Made by a program: the position numbers and the translations under genes. The notes beneath the pieces are model-generated. The model had not been told where the DNA came from. It was given only the letters and a program-made list of their open reading frames with translations, and did not search any database. A DNA stretch of 64,000 bases, taken from positions 186,001 through 250,000 of the forward strand of contig JADKHE010000011.1 in NCBI GenBank assembly GCA_016721925.1, read 5' to 3'. Below, piece after piece: positions 47,270 to 56,332 of this stretch (position 1 is the stretch's first letter; each line of letters opens with the position of its first letter). This DNA comes from Candidatus Skiveiella danica. Its GTDB lineage: Bacteria; Pseudomonadota; Gammaproteobacteria; Burkholderiales; Burkholderiaceae_C.

Positions 47270-48682
47270 ATGACCGAGGGACACCACTCCGGATCCGATG
47301 CGCAGGCGGCGCAAGGACCGGGACACAGCCTCTGGCAGGCCTGCCTCGACCAGCTGGCACAGGAACTGCCCGAGCAGCAGTTCAACACCTGGATCAAGCC
47401 CCTGACCGCCCAGGTCGCCGACGACTTCTCCCGGGCCACGGTGTACGTGGCCAACCGCTTCAAGCTCGACTGGGTGCGCGCGCAATATGCCGGCCGGATT
47501 TCCGCCCTGCTGGAGAAGATCTACGGCCAGCCCGTGGCCATGGAGTTGGCGCTCACCCCCCGGGAAAGCGTTGCCAGGCCTTACGTATCTTCCGCCATCG
47601 CGGCATTTGACGCTGCACCCGACCCCGGCCTTGCGGCGGAAGAAGCCGCTGCCAACGGCCTGCGCAACCGGCTCAACACCGCGCTGACCTTCGACACCCT
47701 GGTCGAGGGCACAGCGAACCGCATGGCCCGCGCCGCGGCCATGCACGTGGCCACCATGCCCGGGCATCTGTACAACCCGCTGTTCATCTACGGCGGGGTC
47801 GGCCTGGGCAAGACCCACCTGATGCACGCGGTGGGCAACAAGCTGCTGGTCGACCGGCCGGACGCCAAAGTTCTCTACATCCACGCCGAGCAGTTCGTGT
47901 CGGATGTGGTCAAGGCCTACCAGCGCAAGACATTCGACGAGTTCAAGGAGCGATACCACTCGCTCGATCTGCTGTTGATCGACGATGTGCAGTTCTTCGC
48001 CAACAAGGACCGCACCCAGGAAGAGTTCTTCAACGCCTTCGAGGCGCTGCTGGCCAAAAAGAGCCACATCGTGATGACCTCGGACACCTACCCCAAGGGC
48101 CTGGCCGACATCCACGAGCGCCTGGTCTCGCGCTTCGACTCCGGCCTGACGGTGGCGATCGAGCCGCCCGAGCTGGAAATGCGCGTGGCCATCCTGATCA
48201 ACAAGGCGCGCGCCGAAAGCGTCGAAATGCCCGAGGAAGTGGCCTTCTTCGTCGCCAAGAACGTGCGCTCCAACGTGCGCGAGCTCGAAGGCGCGCTGCG
48301 CAAGATCCTGGCGTACAGCCGCTTCAACCAGAAGGAAATCTCGATCCAGCTCGCCCGCGAGGCGCTGCGCGACCTGCTGTCGATCCAGAACCGACAGATT
48401 TCGGTGGAAAACATCCAGAAGACGGTGGCCGACTACTACAAGATCAAGGTCGCCGACATGTACAGCAAGAAGCGCCCGGCCAGCATTGCCCGGCCGCGGC
48501 AGATCGCGATGTACCTGGCCAAGGAGCTCACGCAGAAGAGCCTGCCCGAGATCGGCGAGCTGTTCGGCGGGCGCGATCACACCACCGTGCTGCATGCGGT
48601 GCGCAAGATTTCCGGCGAGCGCCAGCAGATGACCGAACTGAACCAGCAGCTGCACGTGCTGGAGCAGACGCTCAAGGGTTGA
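47270..48682 (+). CDS. dnaA: Chromosomal replication initiator DnaA
   Basis: A 470-residue replication initiator. Domain I (~1-85, WQACLDQLAQELPEQQFNTWI), a variable linker II, AAA+ domain III with Walker A GGVGLGKTHLMHAVGN and Walker B LLLIDDVQFFANK, and domain IV with the DNA-binding signature GGRDHTTVLHAVRKI. It melts the origin by assembling on DnaA boxes. The two boxes just upstream suggest self-control. It is followed by dnaN after 115 bases. Confidence 0.98.
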   Translation: MTEGHHSGSDAQAAQGPGHSLWQACLDQLAQELPEQQFNTWIKPLTAQVADDFSRATVYVANRFKLDWVRAQYAGRISALLEKIYGQPVAMELALTPRESVARPYVSSAIAAFDAAPDPGLAAEEAAANGLRNRLNTALTFDTLVEGTANRMARAAAMHVATMPGHLYNPLFIYGGVGLGKTHLMHAVGNKLLVDRPDAKVLYIHAEQFVSDVVKAYQRKTFDEFKERYHSLDLLLIDDVQFFANKDRTQEEFFNAFEALLAKKSHIVMTSDTYPKGLADIHERLVSRFDSGLTVAIEPPELEMRVAILINKARAESVEMPEEVAFFVAKNVRSNVRELEGALRKILAYSRFNQKEISIQLAREALRDLLSIQNRQISVENIQKTVADYYKIKVADMYSKKRPASIARPRQIAMYLAKELTQKSLPEIGELFGGRDHTTVLHAVRKISGERQQMTELNQQLHVLEQTLKG

Positions 48683-48797
48683 CGGTGAGGCAGGCGCTGC
48701 ACGAAAAAGGGGACAATGCCGGGTGGCGCGCCGGTGCCGGCGGCTCCCCGCTCGCGCGGCCGTTTGAATTCAAGAACAGAGAAGACAAGAGGTAGAC

Positions 48798-49916
48798 ATG
48801 ATCGTCCTGAAAGCAACACAAGACAAAGTGCTGTCGGCGCTGCAGTCGGTCTGCGGCATCGTGGAGCGGCGCCACACGCTGCCGGTGCTGGCCAACGTGC
48901 TGATCCGCAAGACCGGCTCCAGCGTGCAGCTGACCACCAGCGACCTCGAAATCCAGATCCGCACCACCGCGGAGCTCGATGGCGACAGCGGCAGCTTCAC
49001 CACCACGGTGGGTGCGCGCAAGCTGATCGACATCCTGCGCACCATGCCGGCGGACCAGACGGTCAGCCTGGAATCGTCGCAAGCCAAGCTCATCCTGAAG
49101 GGCGGCAAGAGCAAGTTCACGCTGCAGACCCTGCCGGCGGAAGACTTTCCGCTGGTCCAGGAAGCGGCCAACTTTGGCCCCGTCTTCAGCGTGCCGCAGA
49201 AGACGCTCAAAGACCTGCTGAGCCAGGTGTCGTTCGCGATGGCGGTGCACGACATCCGCTACTACCTCAACGGCATCCTGTTCGTGGCCGAGGGCAAGCA
49301 ACTCAGCCTGGTGGCCACCGACGGCCACCGCCTGGCCTTCGCCAGCGCCACACTCGACGTCGAAGTGCCAAAGCAGGAGGTGATCCTCCCGCGCAAGACC
49401 GTGATCGAGCTGCAGCGCCTGCTGTCTGATGCCGGCGGAGACAACCAGCCCCAGATCGCGATGCAGTTCGCCAACAACCAGGCCAAGTTCAGCTTCGGCG
49501 GCATGGAGTTCGTGACCAAGCTGGTCGAAGGCAAGTTCCCCGACTACAACCGCGTCATCCCCAAGAACCACAAGAACAGCATCACCCTGGGCCGCGCGCC
49601 GCTGCTGGCCAGCCTGCAGCGCACCGCCATCCTGACCAGCGACAAGTTCAAGGGCGTGCGCCTGAACATCGACCCCGGCACGCTGCGCGTGGCGTCCAAC
49701 AACGCCGAGCAGGAAGAGGCGGTGGACGAACTCGACATCGACTACGGCGGCGACAGCATCGAGATCGGCTTCAACGTCACCTACCTGATCGATGCGCTGA
49801 GCAACATGAGCCAGGACATGGTGCGAATCGACCTGGCCGACTCCAACAGCTCGGCCCTGATGACCATTCCCGACAACGCCACGTTCAAGTACGTCGTGAT
49901 GCCGATGCGGATCTGA
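48798..49916 (+). CDS. dnaN: DNA polymerase III beta subunit (sliding clamp)
   Basis: A 372-residue sliding clamp that holds DNA polymerase III on the template. It starts MIVLKATQDKVLSALQSV, shows three similar domains typical of beta clamps, and ends VVMPMRI, the conserved C terminus. A GAGGT site precedes the ATG. It lies between dnaA and gyrB in the standard origin order. A dispersed repeat with a terminator-like hairpin begins right at its stop codon. Confidence 0.98.
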   Translation: MIVLKATQDKVLSALQSVCGIVERRHTLPVLANVLIRKTGSSVQLTTSDLEIQIRTTAELDGDSGSFTTTVGARKLIDILRTMPADQTVSLESSQAKLILKGGKSKFTLQTLPAEDFPLVQEAANFGPVFSVPQKTLKDLLSQVSFAMAVHDIRYYLNGILFVAEGKQLSLVATDGHRLAFASATLDVEVPKQEVILPRKTVIELQRLLSDAGGDNQPQIAMQFANNQAKFSFGGMEFVTKLVEGKFPDYNRVIPKNHKNSITLGRAPLLASLQRTAILTSDKFKGVRLNIDPGTLRVASNNAEQEEAVDELDIDYGGDSIEIGFNVTYLIDALSNMSQDMVRIDLADSNSSALMTIPDNATFKYVVMPMRI

Positions 49917-49978
49917 AGCTACTGAGTTGATAGCAAACAATGACCAAAACCCGCTGGAAAAGGCGGGTTTTGATCATT
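49917..49978 (+). repeat. Dispersed repeat, copy F, forming a terminator-like hairpin between dnaN and gyrB
   Basis: It begins one base after the dnaN stop: AGCTACTGAGTTGATAGC, a 16-base spacer with TGACC, then CCGCTGGAAAAGG. The segment 49939-49978 forms a 16-position stem with one mismatch, an 8-base loop and A/T-rich base pairs at the foot. It could reduce readthrough from dnaN into gyrB, whose ATG is 23 bases further on, though it lacks a proper T-run. Confidence 0.75.
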
Positions 49979-50000
49979 AAAGAGATTGAGAAAACCGAAT

Positions 50001-52604
50001 ATGACCGAAGCAAACAAGCCCGACGACGCCGTGCACACCGGCGAGTCCACCGAGGACAGCTCCAACTTCCAGCCCACGATCGACGCGCACCAGGCGGGCG
50101 CCTCCGAAGGCTACGGCGAAGGGGCGATCCAGATCCTGGAAGGGCTTGAGGCGGTGCGCAAGCGCCCCGGCATGTACATCGGCGACACGTCCGACGGCAC
50201 CGGCCTGCACCACCTGGTGTTCGAGGTGGTGGACAACTCGATCGACGAATCGCTGGCGGGCCACTGCGATGACATCCTGGTCACCATCCACTCCGACAAC
50301 TCGATCAGCGTGGTCGACAACGGCCGCGGCATCCCCACCGGCGTGAAGATGGACGACAAGCACGAGCCCAAGCGCTCGGCGGCCGAGATTGCCCTGACCG
50401 AGCTGCATGCCGGCGGCAAGTTCAACCAGAACAGCTACAAGGTCTCTGGCGGCCTGCACGGCGTGGGCGTGAGCTGCGTGAACGCGCTGTCCAAGATGCT
50501 GCGCCTGACCATCCGCCGCGAAGGCAAGGTCCACGCGATGGAGTTCAGCAAGGGCTTCGTGCAGAACCGCATCATCGAGACGGTCAACGGCGTCGAAGTC
50601 TCCCCCATGAAGGTGATCGGCGAGACCGAGAAGCGCGGCACCGAGGTGCACTTCCTGCCCGACACCGAGATCTTCCAGCAGAACAACGACTTCCACTACG
50701 AAATCCTCAGCAAGCGCCTGCGCGAGCTGAGCTTCCTGAACAACGGCGTGCGCATCCGCCTGAAGGACGAGCGCACGGGCAAGGAAGACGACTTTGCCGG
50801 CGCCGGCGGCGTGCGCGGCTTCGTGAACTACGTCAACAAGGGCAAGACGGTGTTGCACCCCAACATCTTCCATGCCATCGGCGACCGCCAGAGCGACCAG
50901 GGCACCAACATCGGCGTCGAGGTCGCGATGCAGTGGAACAGCGGCTACAACGAGCAGGTGCTCTGCTTCACCAACAACATCCCGCAGCGCGACGGCGGCA
51001 CCCACCTGACCGGCCTGCGCGCGGCCATGACCCGCGTCATCAACAAGTACATCGACGAATCCGAGCTGGCCAAGAAGGCCAAGGTCGAGGTCAGCGGTGA
51101 CGACATGCGCGAAGGCCTGTGCTGCGTGCTCAGCGTCAAGGTGCCCGAGCCCAAGTTCTCCAGCCAGACCAAGGACAAGCTGGTCAGCTCCGAGGTGCGC
51201 GGCCCGGTCGAAGACATCGTCAGCAAGCTGCTGACGGACTACCTGCAGGAGCGCCCGGCCGACGCCAAGATCATCGTCGGCAAGATCATCGAGGCCGCAC
51301 GCGCCCGTGAGGCCGCCCGCAAGGCCCGCGACATGACCCGGCGCAAGGGCGTGCTCGACGGCATGGGCCTGCCCGGCAAGCTGGCCGACTGCCAGGAAAA
51401 AGACCCCGCACTGTGCGAGATCTACATCGTCGAGGGCGACTCCGCCGGCGGCTCGGCCAAGCAGGGCCGTGACCGCAAGTTCCAGGCGATCCTGCCGCTG
51501 CGCGGCAAGATCCTGAACGTGGAAAAAGCCCGCTACGAAAAGCTGCTGACCAGCAATGAAATCCTCACGCTGATCACGGCGCTGGGCACCGGCATCGGCA
51601 AGGCCGGCGGCACCACCGGCAACGACGACTTCAACGTCGCCAAGCTGCGCTACCACCGCATCATCATCATGACCGACGCCGACGTGGACGGCGCGCACAT
51701 CCGCACCCTGCTGCTGACCTTCTTCTACCGCCAGATGCCCGAGCTGGTGGAGCGCGGCCACATCTACATCGCGCAGCCACCGCTGTACAAGGTCAAGTCC
51801 GGCAAGGAAGAGCTCTACCTGCAGGGCCCCACCGACCTCGACAGCTACCTGCTGCGCATCGCGCTGGTGCACGCCAGCGTGTTCACGGGCGGCGCCGCCG
51901 GCTCCACCCTGGCCGGCGACACCCTGGCCGAGCTGGCGCGCAAGCACCAGGTGGCCGAGGCCGTTATCGCCCGCGTCGGCGCGTTCATGGACGCCGAAGC
52001 GTTGCGCGCCATGGCCGACGGCGTGTCCATCAGCCTGGACACGGTGGCCGAGGCCGAAGCCAGCGCCGTGGCGCTGCAGCTCAAGCTGCGCGAGCTCAAC
52101 ACCACCGGCACGCCGGCCGAAGTGGCCAGCGAATTCGACGCCCGCACCGACAAGCCCATCCTGCGCATCAGCCGCCACCATCACGGCAACATCAAGAGCA
52201 GCGTCATCACGCAAGACTTCGTTCACGGCGCCGACTACGCCGCGCTGGCCGAAGCGGCCAACACCTTCCGCGGCCTGCTGGGCGAAGGCGCACGCGTCAT
52301 GCGCGGCGAAGGCGAGCGCCAGAAGGAAGAAAAGGTCAGCGACTTCCGCCAGGCCATGCAATGGCTGATTTCGGAAGCCGAGCGCACCACCAGCCGCCAG
52401 CGCTACAAGGGCCTAGGCGAAATGAACCCCGAGCAGCTCTGGGAAACCACCATGGACCCCACCGTGCGCCGCCTGCTCAAGGTGCAGATTGACGACGCCA
52501 TCGAGGCCGACCGCGTGTTCACCATGCTGATGGGTGACGAGGTGGAGCCGCGGCGTGACTTCATCGAGACCAACGCCCTGCGCGCCGGCAATATCGACGT
52601 CTGA
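50001..52604 (+). CDS. gyrB: DNA gyrase subunit B
   Basis: An 867-residue type II topoisomerase subunit with ATPase and TOPRIM domains. Landmarks: AIQILEGLEAVRKRPGMYIG for the GHKL ATPase, VSGGLHGVGVSCVNAL, TOPRIM EGDSAGGSAKQGRDRKFQAI and DADVDGAHIRTLLLTFF, and C-terminal KGLGEMNPEQLWETTMDP. The length exceeds 800 because of the insertion in the TOPRIM region usual in Gram-negative GyrB. The ATG at 50001 (MTEANKPDDA) is preferred to a TTG 15 bases upstream. Confidence 0.98.
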   Translation: MTEANKPDDAVHTGESTEDSSNFQPTIDAHQAGASEGYGEGAIQILEGLEAVRKRPGMYIGDTSDGTGLHHLVFEVVDNSIDESLAGHCDDILVTIHSDNSISVVDNGRGIPTGVKMDDKHEPKRSAAEIALTELHAGGKFNQNSYKVSGGLHGVGVSCVNALSKMLRLTIRREGKVHAMEFSKGFVQNRIIETVNGVEVSPMKVIGETEKRGTEVHFLPDTEIFQQNNDFHYEILSKRLRELSFLNNGVRIRLKDERTGKEDDFAGAGGVRGFVNYVNKGKTVLHPNIFHAIGDRQSDQGTNIGVEVAMQWNSGYNEQVLCFTNNIPQRDGGTHLTGLRAAMTRVINKYIDESELAKKAKVEVSGDDMREGLCCVLSVKVPEPKFSSQTKDKLVSSEVRGPVEDIVSKLLTDYLQERPADAKIIVGKIIEAARAREAARKARDMTRRKGVLDGMGLPGKLADCQEKDPALCEIYIVEGDSAGGSAKQGRDRKFQAILPLRGKILNVEKARYEKLLTSNEILTLITALGTGIGKAGGTTGNDDFNVAKLRYHRIIIMTDADVDGAHIRTLLLTFFYRQMPELVERGHIYIAQPPLYKVKSGKEELYLQGPTDLDSYLLRIALVHASVFTGGAAGSTLAGDTLAELARKHQVAEAVIARVGAFMDAEALRAMADGVSISLDTVAEAEASAVALQLKLRELNTTGTPAEVASEFDARTDKPILRISRHHHGNIKSSVITQDFVHGADYAALAEAANTFRGLLGEGARVMRGEGERQKEEKVSDFRQAMQWLISEAERTTSRQRYKGLGEMNPEQLWETTMDPTVRRLLKVQIDDAIEADRVFTMLMGDEVEPRRDFIETNALRAGNIDV

Positions 52605-52701
52605 TCGCGCGGTCTTTTCGCGCGGCTATGCCCGTGCGCTCGGTGTTGCCAGGGGCAGGGCCGACTTGGACGCTTCGGGCTGAGGCGTCTAGATACTGCA
52701 T

Positions 52702-52755
52702 ATTCCGGTAATTTCATTTTACCGTCTTAGCCGGTTTTTGATATTTACCGGAAAT
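52702..52755. promoter_or_regulatory. Inverted repeats upstream of hipBA, probable HipB operators
   Basis: ATTCCGGTAATT at 52702-52713 and ATTTACCGGAAAT at 52743-52755 are inverted copies of one motif, with further pieces TTTTACCG and GCCGGTTTTT between them. The region (52685-52790) is far richer in A and T than its surroundings. HipB-type antitoxins bind such repeats to repress their own operon. Binding is inferred. Confidence 0.6.
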
Positions 52756-52791
52756 ACCGCTAAGATTCTCCTGCCGGAATAGGCGGTAACT

Positions 52792-53055
52792 ATGCTCAAT
52801 CGCACCCAACCCATCGTCACCTCAGCTCAGCTGGGCGCGCTCCTCGTGAACGTGCGCAAGAGCCGCAAGCTCACGCAGGCTCAACTGGGCACCCGCTTAG
52901 GACTGAGCCAGAAGCGCATTTCCGAACTGGAGCTCGCCCCGGGCACGCTGAGCGTCGACCAGCTCCTGGGGATGTGCGCCCAGCTCGGACTTCACTTCAG
53001 CCTGCAGCTGCGCGAGGACAACCCGCCTGCGCAGCCCCCGGAAACCGACTGGTAG
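52792..53055 (+). CDS. hipB: HipB-type antitoxin, helix-turn-helix
   Basis: An 87-residue XRE-type DNA-binding antitoxin. The helix-turn-helix is at ~15-65: LGALLVNVRKSRKLTQAQLGTRLG, with LSQKRISELE. It is small and followed 2 bases after its stop by hipA, so the pair forms a HipBA-type module. It should neutralise HipA and repress the operon through the AT-rich inverted repeats upstream. Start ATG at 52792 with AGGCGG before it. Confidence 0.88.
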   Translation: MLNRTQPIVTSAQLGALLVNVRKSRKLTQAQLGTRLGLSQKRISELELAPGTLSVDQLLGMCAQLGLHFSLQLREDNPPAQPPETDW

Positions 53056-53057
53056 CC

Positions 53058-54404
53058 ATGGGAAGACGCGCGCATTCTCGCCCGCTTTCCATCTGGACCA
53101 ACGGTGAGCTCGTCGGCTACTGGACCCCCGCTGGCAACCAGCCCATGAAGCTGGCCTATGCCGACAGGTGGCTCACATCCGCCGCCGCGCGGCCGCTGTC
53201 GCTTTCCCTGCCGCTGCCGCTGCTGGACAACCAGCCCCTGCGCGGCGAGCTGGTCGAGAACTTCTTCGAGAACCTGCTGCCTGAGAGCAGCGCCATCCGA
53301 AAGCGCCTGGCGCAACGCTACGCTGCGGGTTCCGAGGGCACATTCGACCTGCTCGCGGCCATCGGTCGCGATTGCGTGGGCGCCGTGCAACTGCTGGACG
53401 CGCACGAGGAGCCCACGGGCTTCGACCGCATCGAAGGCGAGCCCCTGGACGATGAAGCCGTTGCCGCCTTGCTCCGCCGCACGGTGACCGGGCTCCCGTT
53501 CGGCAAGCAGGAGCCCGAGCACGACTTTCGCATCTCCATTGCCGGTGCCCAGGAAAAGACGGCGTTGCTGCGGCACCAGGGCCAGTGGATGCGCCCACAG
53601 GGCGCCACCCCAACGACGCACATCATCAAGCTCCCACTTGGTCTCGTTGGCAATATGCAAGCCGACATGCGCACCTCGGTCTACAACGAGTGGCTGTGCC
53701 TGAAGCTGATGGCTGCGCTGGGGTTCGACGTGGCCCAGGCTGACATCGTCACGTTTGCGGACCATCCGCCAGTGCTGGTGGTCGAGAGATTCGACCGCAA
53801 GCTGCACCCGTCTGGGCAATGGATTGTTCGCCTTCCGCAAGAAGACTTTTGCCAGGCCCGCGGGGTGAACCCTGCCATCAAGTACGAAGCCGACGGCGGG
53901 CCAGGCATCGAGCAGCTGGCGCAGGTGCTGCACGGCTCGCAGGACGCGCGCGCCGACTTGCGCACGCTCCTGGCCAGCCAGATCACCTTCTGGCTGATGG
54001 CCGCCACCGATGGGCACGCGAAGAACTTCAGCATCCGGCTGCACGCCGCAGGCGCGTACACGCTGACCCCGTTGTACGACGTGCTCTCGGCCTGGCCCAT
54101 CATCGGCCATGGCAAGAACCAGCTCGCCTGGAAGAACGCCAGGCTGGCCATGGCCGTCTCCGGAAAAAACCGCCACTACCACCTGTCTAACGTCATGCGG
54201 CGCCACTTCAACGTGACCGCCGCACGGTCCGGCTGGGGCGACAACGCCGAGGACATCATCGACGAGTTGCTTGCCAAGGTGGAGGACGCCATCGAAGCCG
54301 TCGCCCAGCAGCTGCCACCGGGCTTCCCGGAAGATGTCGCCAGCGCCATTTTCGAGGGGTTGCGAACCCAGGCGAGGCGCCTGCATGAACAGCCCGAAGC
54401 CTAA
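53058..54404 (+). CDS. hipA: HipA-family serine/threonine kinase toxin
   Basis: A 448-residue HipA-like kinase. Members phosphorylate glutamyl-tRNA synthetase or other targets and cause growth arrest. The N-terminal couple_hipA segment (LSIWTNGELVGYW) is followed by the ATP-binding loop FRISIAGAQEKTALL and the catalytic loop ATDGHAKNFSI with its Asp and Asn. Metal-binding TPLYDVLSA follows. All key residues appear intact, so the toxin is likely active. It directly follows hipB. The pair next to gyrB on an AT-rich island suggests acquisition by transfer. Confidence 0.9.
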   Translation: MGRRAHSRPLSIWTNGELVGYWTPAGNQPMKLAYADRWLTSAAARPLSLSLPLPLLDNQPLRGELVENFFENLLPESSAIRKRLAQRYAAGSEGTFDLLAAIGRDCVGAVQLLDAHEEPTGFDRIEGEPLDDEAVAALLRRTVTGLPFGKQEPEHDFRISIAGAQEKTALLRHQGQWMRPQGATPTTHIIKLPLGLVGNMQADMRTSVYNEWLCLKLMAALGFDVAQADIVTFADHPPVLVVERFDRKLHPSGQWIVRLPQEDFCQARGVNPAIKYEADGGPGIEQLAQVLHGSQDARADLRTLLASQITFWLMAATDGHAKNFSIRLHAAGAYTLTPLYDVLSAWPIIGHGKNQLAWKNARLAMAVSGKNRHYHLSNVMRRHFNVTAARSGWGDNAEDIIDELLAKVEDAIEAVAQQLPPGFPEDVASAIFEGLRTQARRLHEQPEA

Positions 54405-54446
54405 TGGACCGCCCTACACCCTCCCACCCTTGCGGACGCACCTGAC

Positions 54447-55310
54447 ATGACCCCTCCGACCTCCACCCCCGTGACCCCCAATTCCCGGGTCGCCCTCGTC
54501 ACCGGCGCCAACTCCGGCATCGGCCGCGTCACGGCGGTGGAGCTGGCGCTGCGCGGCTACCACGTGTTTCTGGCCTGCCGCGACGCGGGCAAGACCGCCG
54601 AGGTGCTTGACGAAATCGCCCAGCGCAGCGGCGGCAAGGCTAAAGCCGAATTCATCGCGCTGGACCTCGGCGACCTGGACAGCGTGCGCCAATGCGCACA
54701 GGCCTTCAACGCCCGCGAGCTGCCGCTGCACCTGCTGGTCAACAATGCCGGGCTGGCCGGCCAGAAGGGGTTCACGAAGTCCGGGTTCGAACTGGCCTTC
54801 GGCGTCTGCCATGTCGGCCACTTCCTGCTGACCCGGCTTTTGCTGGATCGCCTCAAGCAAGCAGCGCCGTCGCGCGTCGTGGTGGTGGCCAGCCGGGCGC
54901 ACCGCCACGCCAAGGGCATCGACTTCGCCGCCGTGCGCCAACCCAGCCGCAGCCGCGGCGGCCTGATGGACTACAGCGTCGCCAAGCTGGCCAACATTCT
55001 GTTCGCGTCCGAATTGGGGCGCCGTCTGGCGGGCACCGGCGTGACCACCTACGCGCTGCACCCCGGCGTGGTGGGCACCAATGTGTGGCGCTCCGTGCCC
55101 TGGCCGCTGGATGCCCTGGTCAAGCTGTTCATGATCGACTCGGAAGAGGGCGCAAAGACCACGCTGTACTGCGCCACGTCCGATGCGGTGGCGCAGCAGA
55201 CCGGCCTGTATTACGACCAGTGCGCCGTGGCCACTCCCACGCCCGTGGCCCGGGATGCCGCGCTGGCGCAGGCGCTCTGGACGGCCAGCGAAGGCTGGAC
55301 CCAGGACTGA
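54447..55310 (+). CDS. Short-chain dehydrogenase/reductase (retinol dehydrogenase-like)
   Basis: A 287-residue SDR. The cofactor motif TGANSGIG near residue 20, NNAG near 104, the catalytic YSVAK near 178 and the catalytic Ser region VVASRAH are all present. Overall it resembles the retinol dehydrogenase/WW-domain oxidoreductase branch (DYSVAKLANILFASELGRR). NADP preference is likely but not certain. It lies 42 bases after hipA on the same strand and converges on the second TctC-M20 pair. Substrate unknown. Confidence 0.88.
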   Translation: MTPPTSTPVTPNSRVALVTGANSGIGRVTAVELALRGYHVFLACRDAGKTAEVLDEIAQRSGGKAKAEFIALDLGDLDSVRQCAQAFNARELPLHLLVNNAGLAGQKGFTKSGFELAFGVCHVGHFLLTRLLLDRLKQAAPSRVVVVASRAHRHAKGIDFAAVRQPSRSRGGLMDYSVAKLANILFASELGRRLAGTGVTTYALHPGVVGTNVWRSVPWPLDALVKLFMIDSEEGAKTTLYCATSDAVAQQTGLYYDQCAVATPTPVARDAALAQALWTASEGWTQD

Positions 55311-55350
55311 GCCCTGCCCGCCGGCGGCGCCCAGGGGCCCCGCCGAGCGT

Positions 55351-56319
55351 TCACTCGATCCGCGCCCCCGACGCCTTCACGATCACGGCCGCCTGGTCCC
55401 AATCCGCGCGCAGCAGCTTCTGGAAGTCGTCCGACGGCATCGTGCCGGCTTCCACGCCCAGGCGCACGAAGCGCTCCTGCACCACCGGGTCGGCCATCAC
55501 CTTGATGACGGCGGCGTTGATGCGGTCCACCTCGGCCTTGGGCGTGCCGGCGGGCGCCAGCAGGCCGATCCACGAGTCGAACTTGTAGCCCGGCACGCCG
55601 GCCTCGGCCACGGTGGGCAGCTCGGGCATGAATTTGGAGCGCTGCGAGCCGGTGTAGGCCAGGATCTTGATGCGCGGGTCGGCCTTGAAGGCCATGATGC
55701 CGATCAGCGAGCTGGTCACGCCCTGCACCCGGCCGGCCAGCACCTCGTTGACCGCGTCGCCGGTGGACTTCATCGGGATGTGCTGCATGTCGCCGCCGGC
55801 CTTGGCCAGGAAGTAGGCCATGCCCATGTGGGTGGCGCTGCCGTTGCCGGCCGAGGCGTAGTTGAGCTGCCCCGGCTTGGACTTGATCAGCTTCACGTAC
55901 TCGACCAGGTTGTTCACGCCCAGGTTGCCCGGCGCGGCGATGGCGTAGCCCGAATTGCCCAGATAGGACACGCCCACGAAGTCCTTGATCGGGTCGTAGG
56001 GCAGCTTGGCATACAGGTGGCCGGCCAGCGTGTGGCTGGCGGCGGCCAGCACCAGGGTGTTGCCGTCGGGCGGGGCCTTGGCCACCATCGCGGTGCCGAT
56101 GGTGCCGCCCGCGCCGGCGCGGTTTTCCACGATGACCGACGCGCCCAGCACCTGGCCCAGCTCGTTGTTGAAGGTGCGGGCGATGGTGTCCTGCACCGCG
56201 CCGGGGCCGAAGGGCACGATGATGCGGATGATGCGCTGCTGCGCCGTGGCCGAGGCGGCGGCCAGCAGGCCCAGGGTGGCGGCCACGGCGGCGCGGCGGG
56301 TCCAGTTCTTGTTGTGCAT
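55351..56319 (-). CDS. Bug-family (TctC) periplasmic solute-binding protein, module 2
   Basis: A 322-residue Bug protein with signal peptide MHNKNWTRRAAVAATLGLLAAASATAQ. The mature part begins RIIRIIVPFGPGAVQDTIAR, the Bug hallmark, with AGAGGTIGTAMVAKAPPDG and MKSTGDAVNEVLAGRVQ further on. It is downstream of an M20 hydrolase gene with a 13-base gap, in the reverse gene order to module 1. No TctAB genes are nearby. Ligand unknown. Confidence 0.92.
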   Translation of the reverse strand: MHNKNWTRRAAVAATLGLLAAASATAQQRIIRIIVPFGPGAVQDTIARTFNNELGQVLGASVIVENRAGAGGTIGTAMVAKAPPDGNTLVLAAASHTLAGHLYAKLPYDPIKDFVGVSYLGNSGYAIAAPGNLGVNNLVEYVKLIKSKPGQLNYASAGNGSATHMGMAYFLAKAGGDMQHIPMKSTGDAVNEVLAGRVQGVTSSLIGIMAFKADPRIKILAYTGSQRSKFMPELPTVAEAGVPGYKFDSWIGLLAPAGTPKAEVDRINAAVIKVMADPVVQERFVRLGVEAGTMPSDDFQKLLRADWDQAAVIVKASGARIE

Positions 56320-56332
56320 GAACAAAGCTCCT

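Noticed and set aside
46916..48655. A 579-codon minus-strand frame through dnaA to rpmH
   Set aside because: Only its last 44 codons are real (rpmH); the rest is antisense to dnaA and crosses the DnaA boxes.
49977..52361. A 794-codon open frame on the minus strand opposite gyrB
   Set aside because: It is a shadow caused by high GC content and strong codon bias in gyrB.
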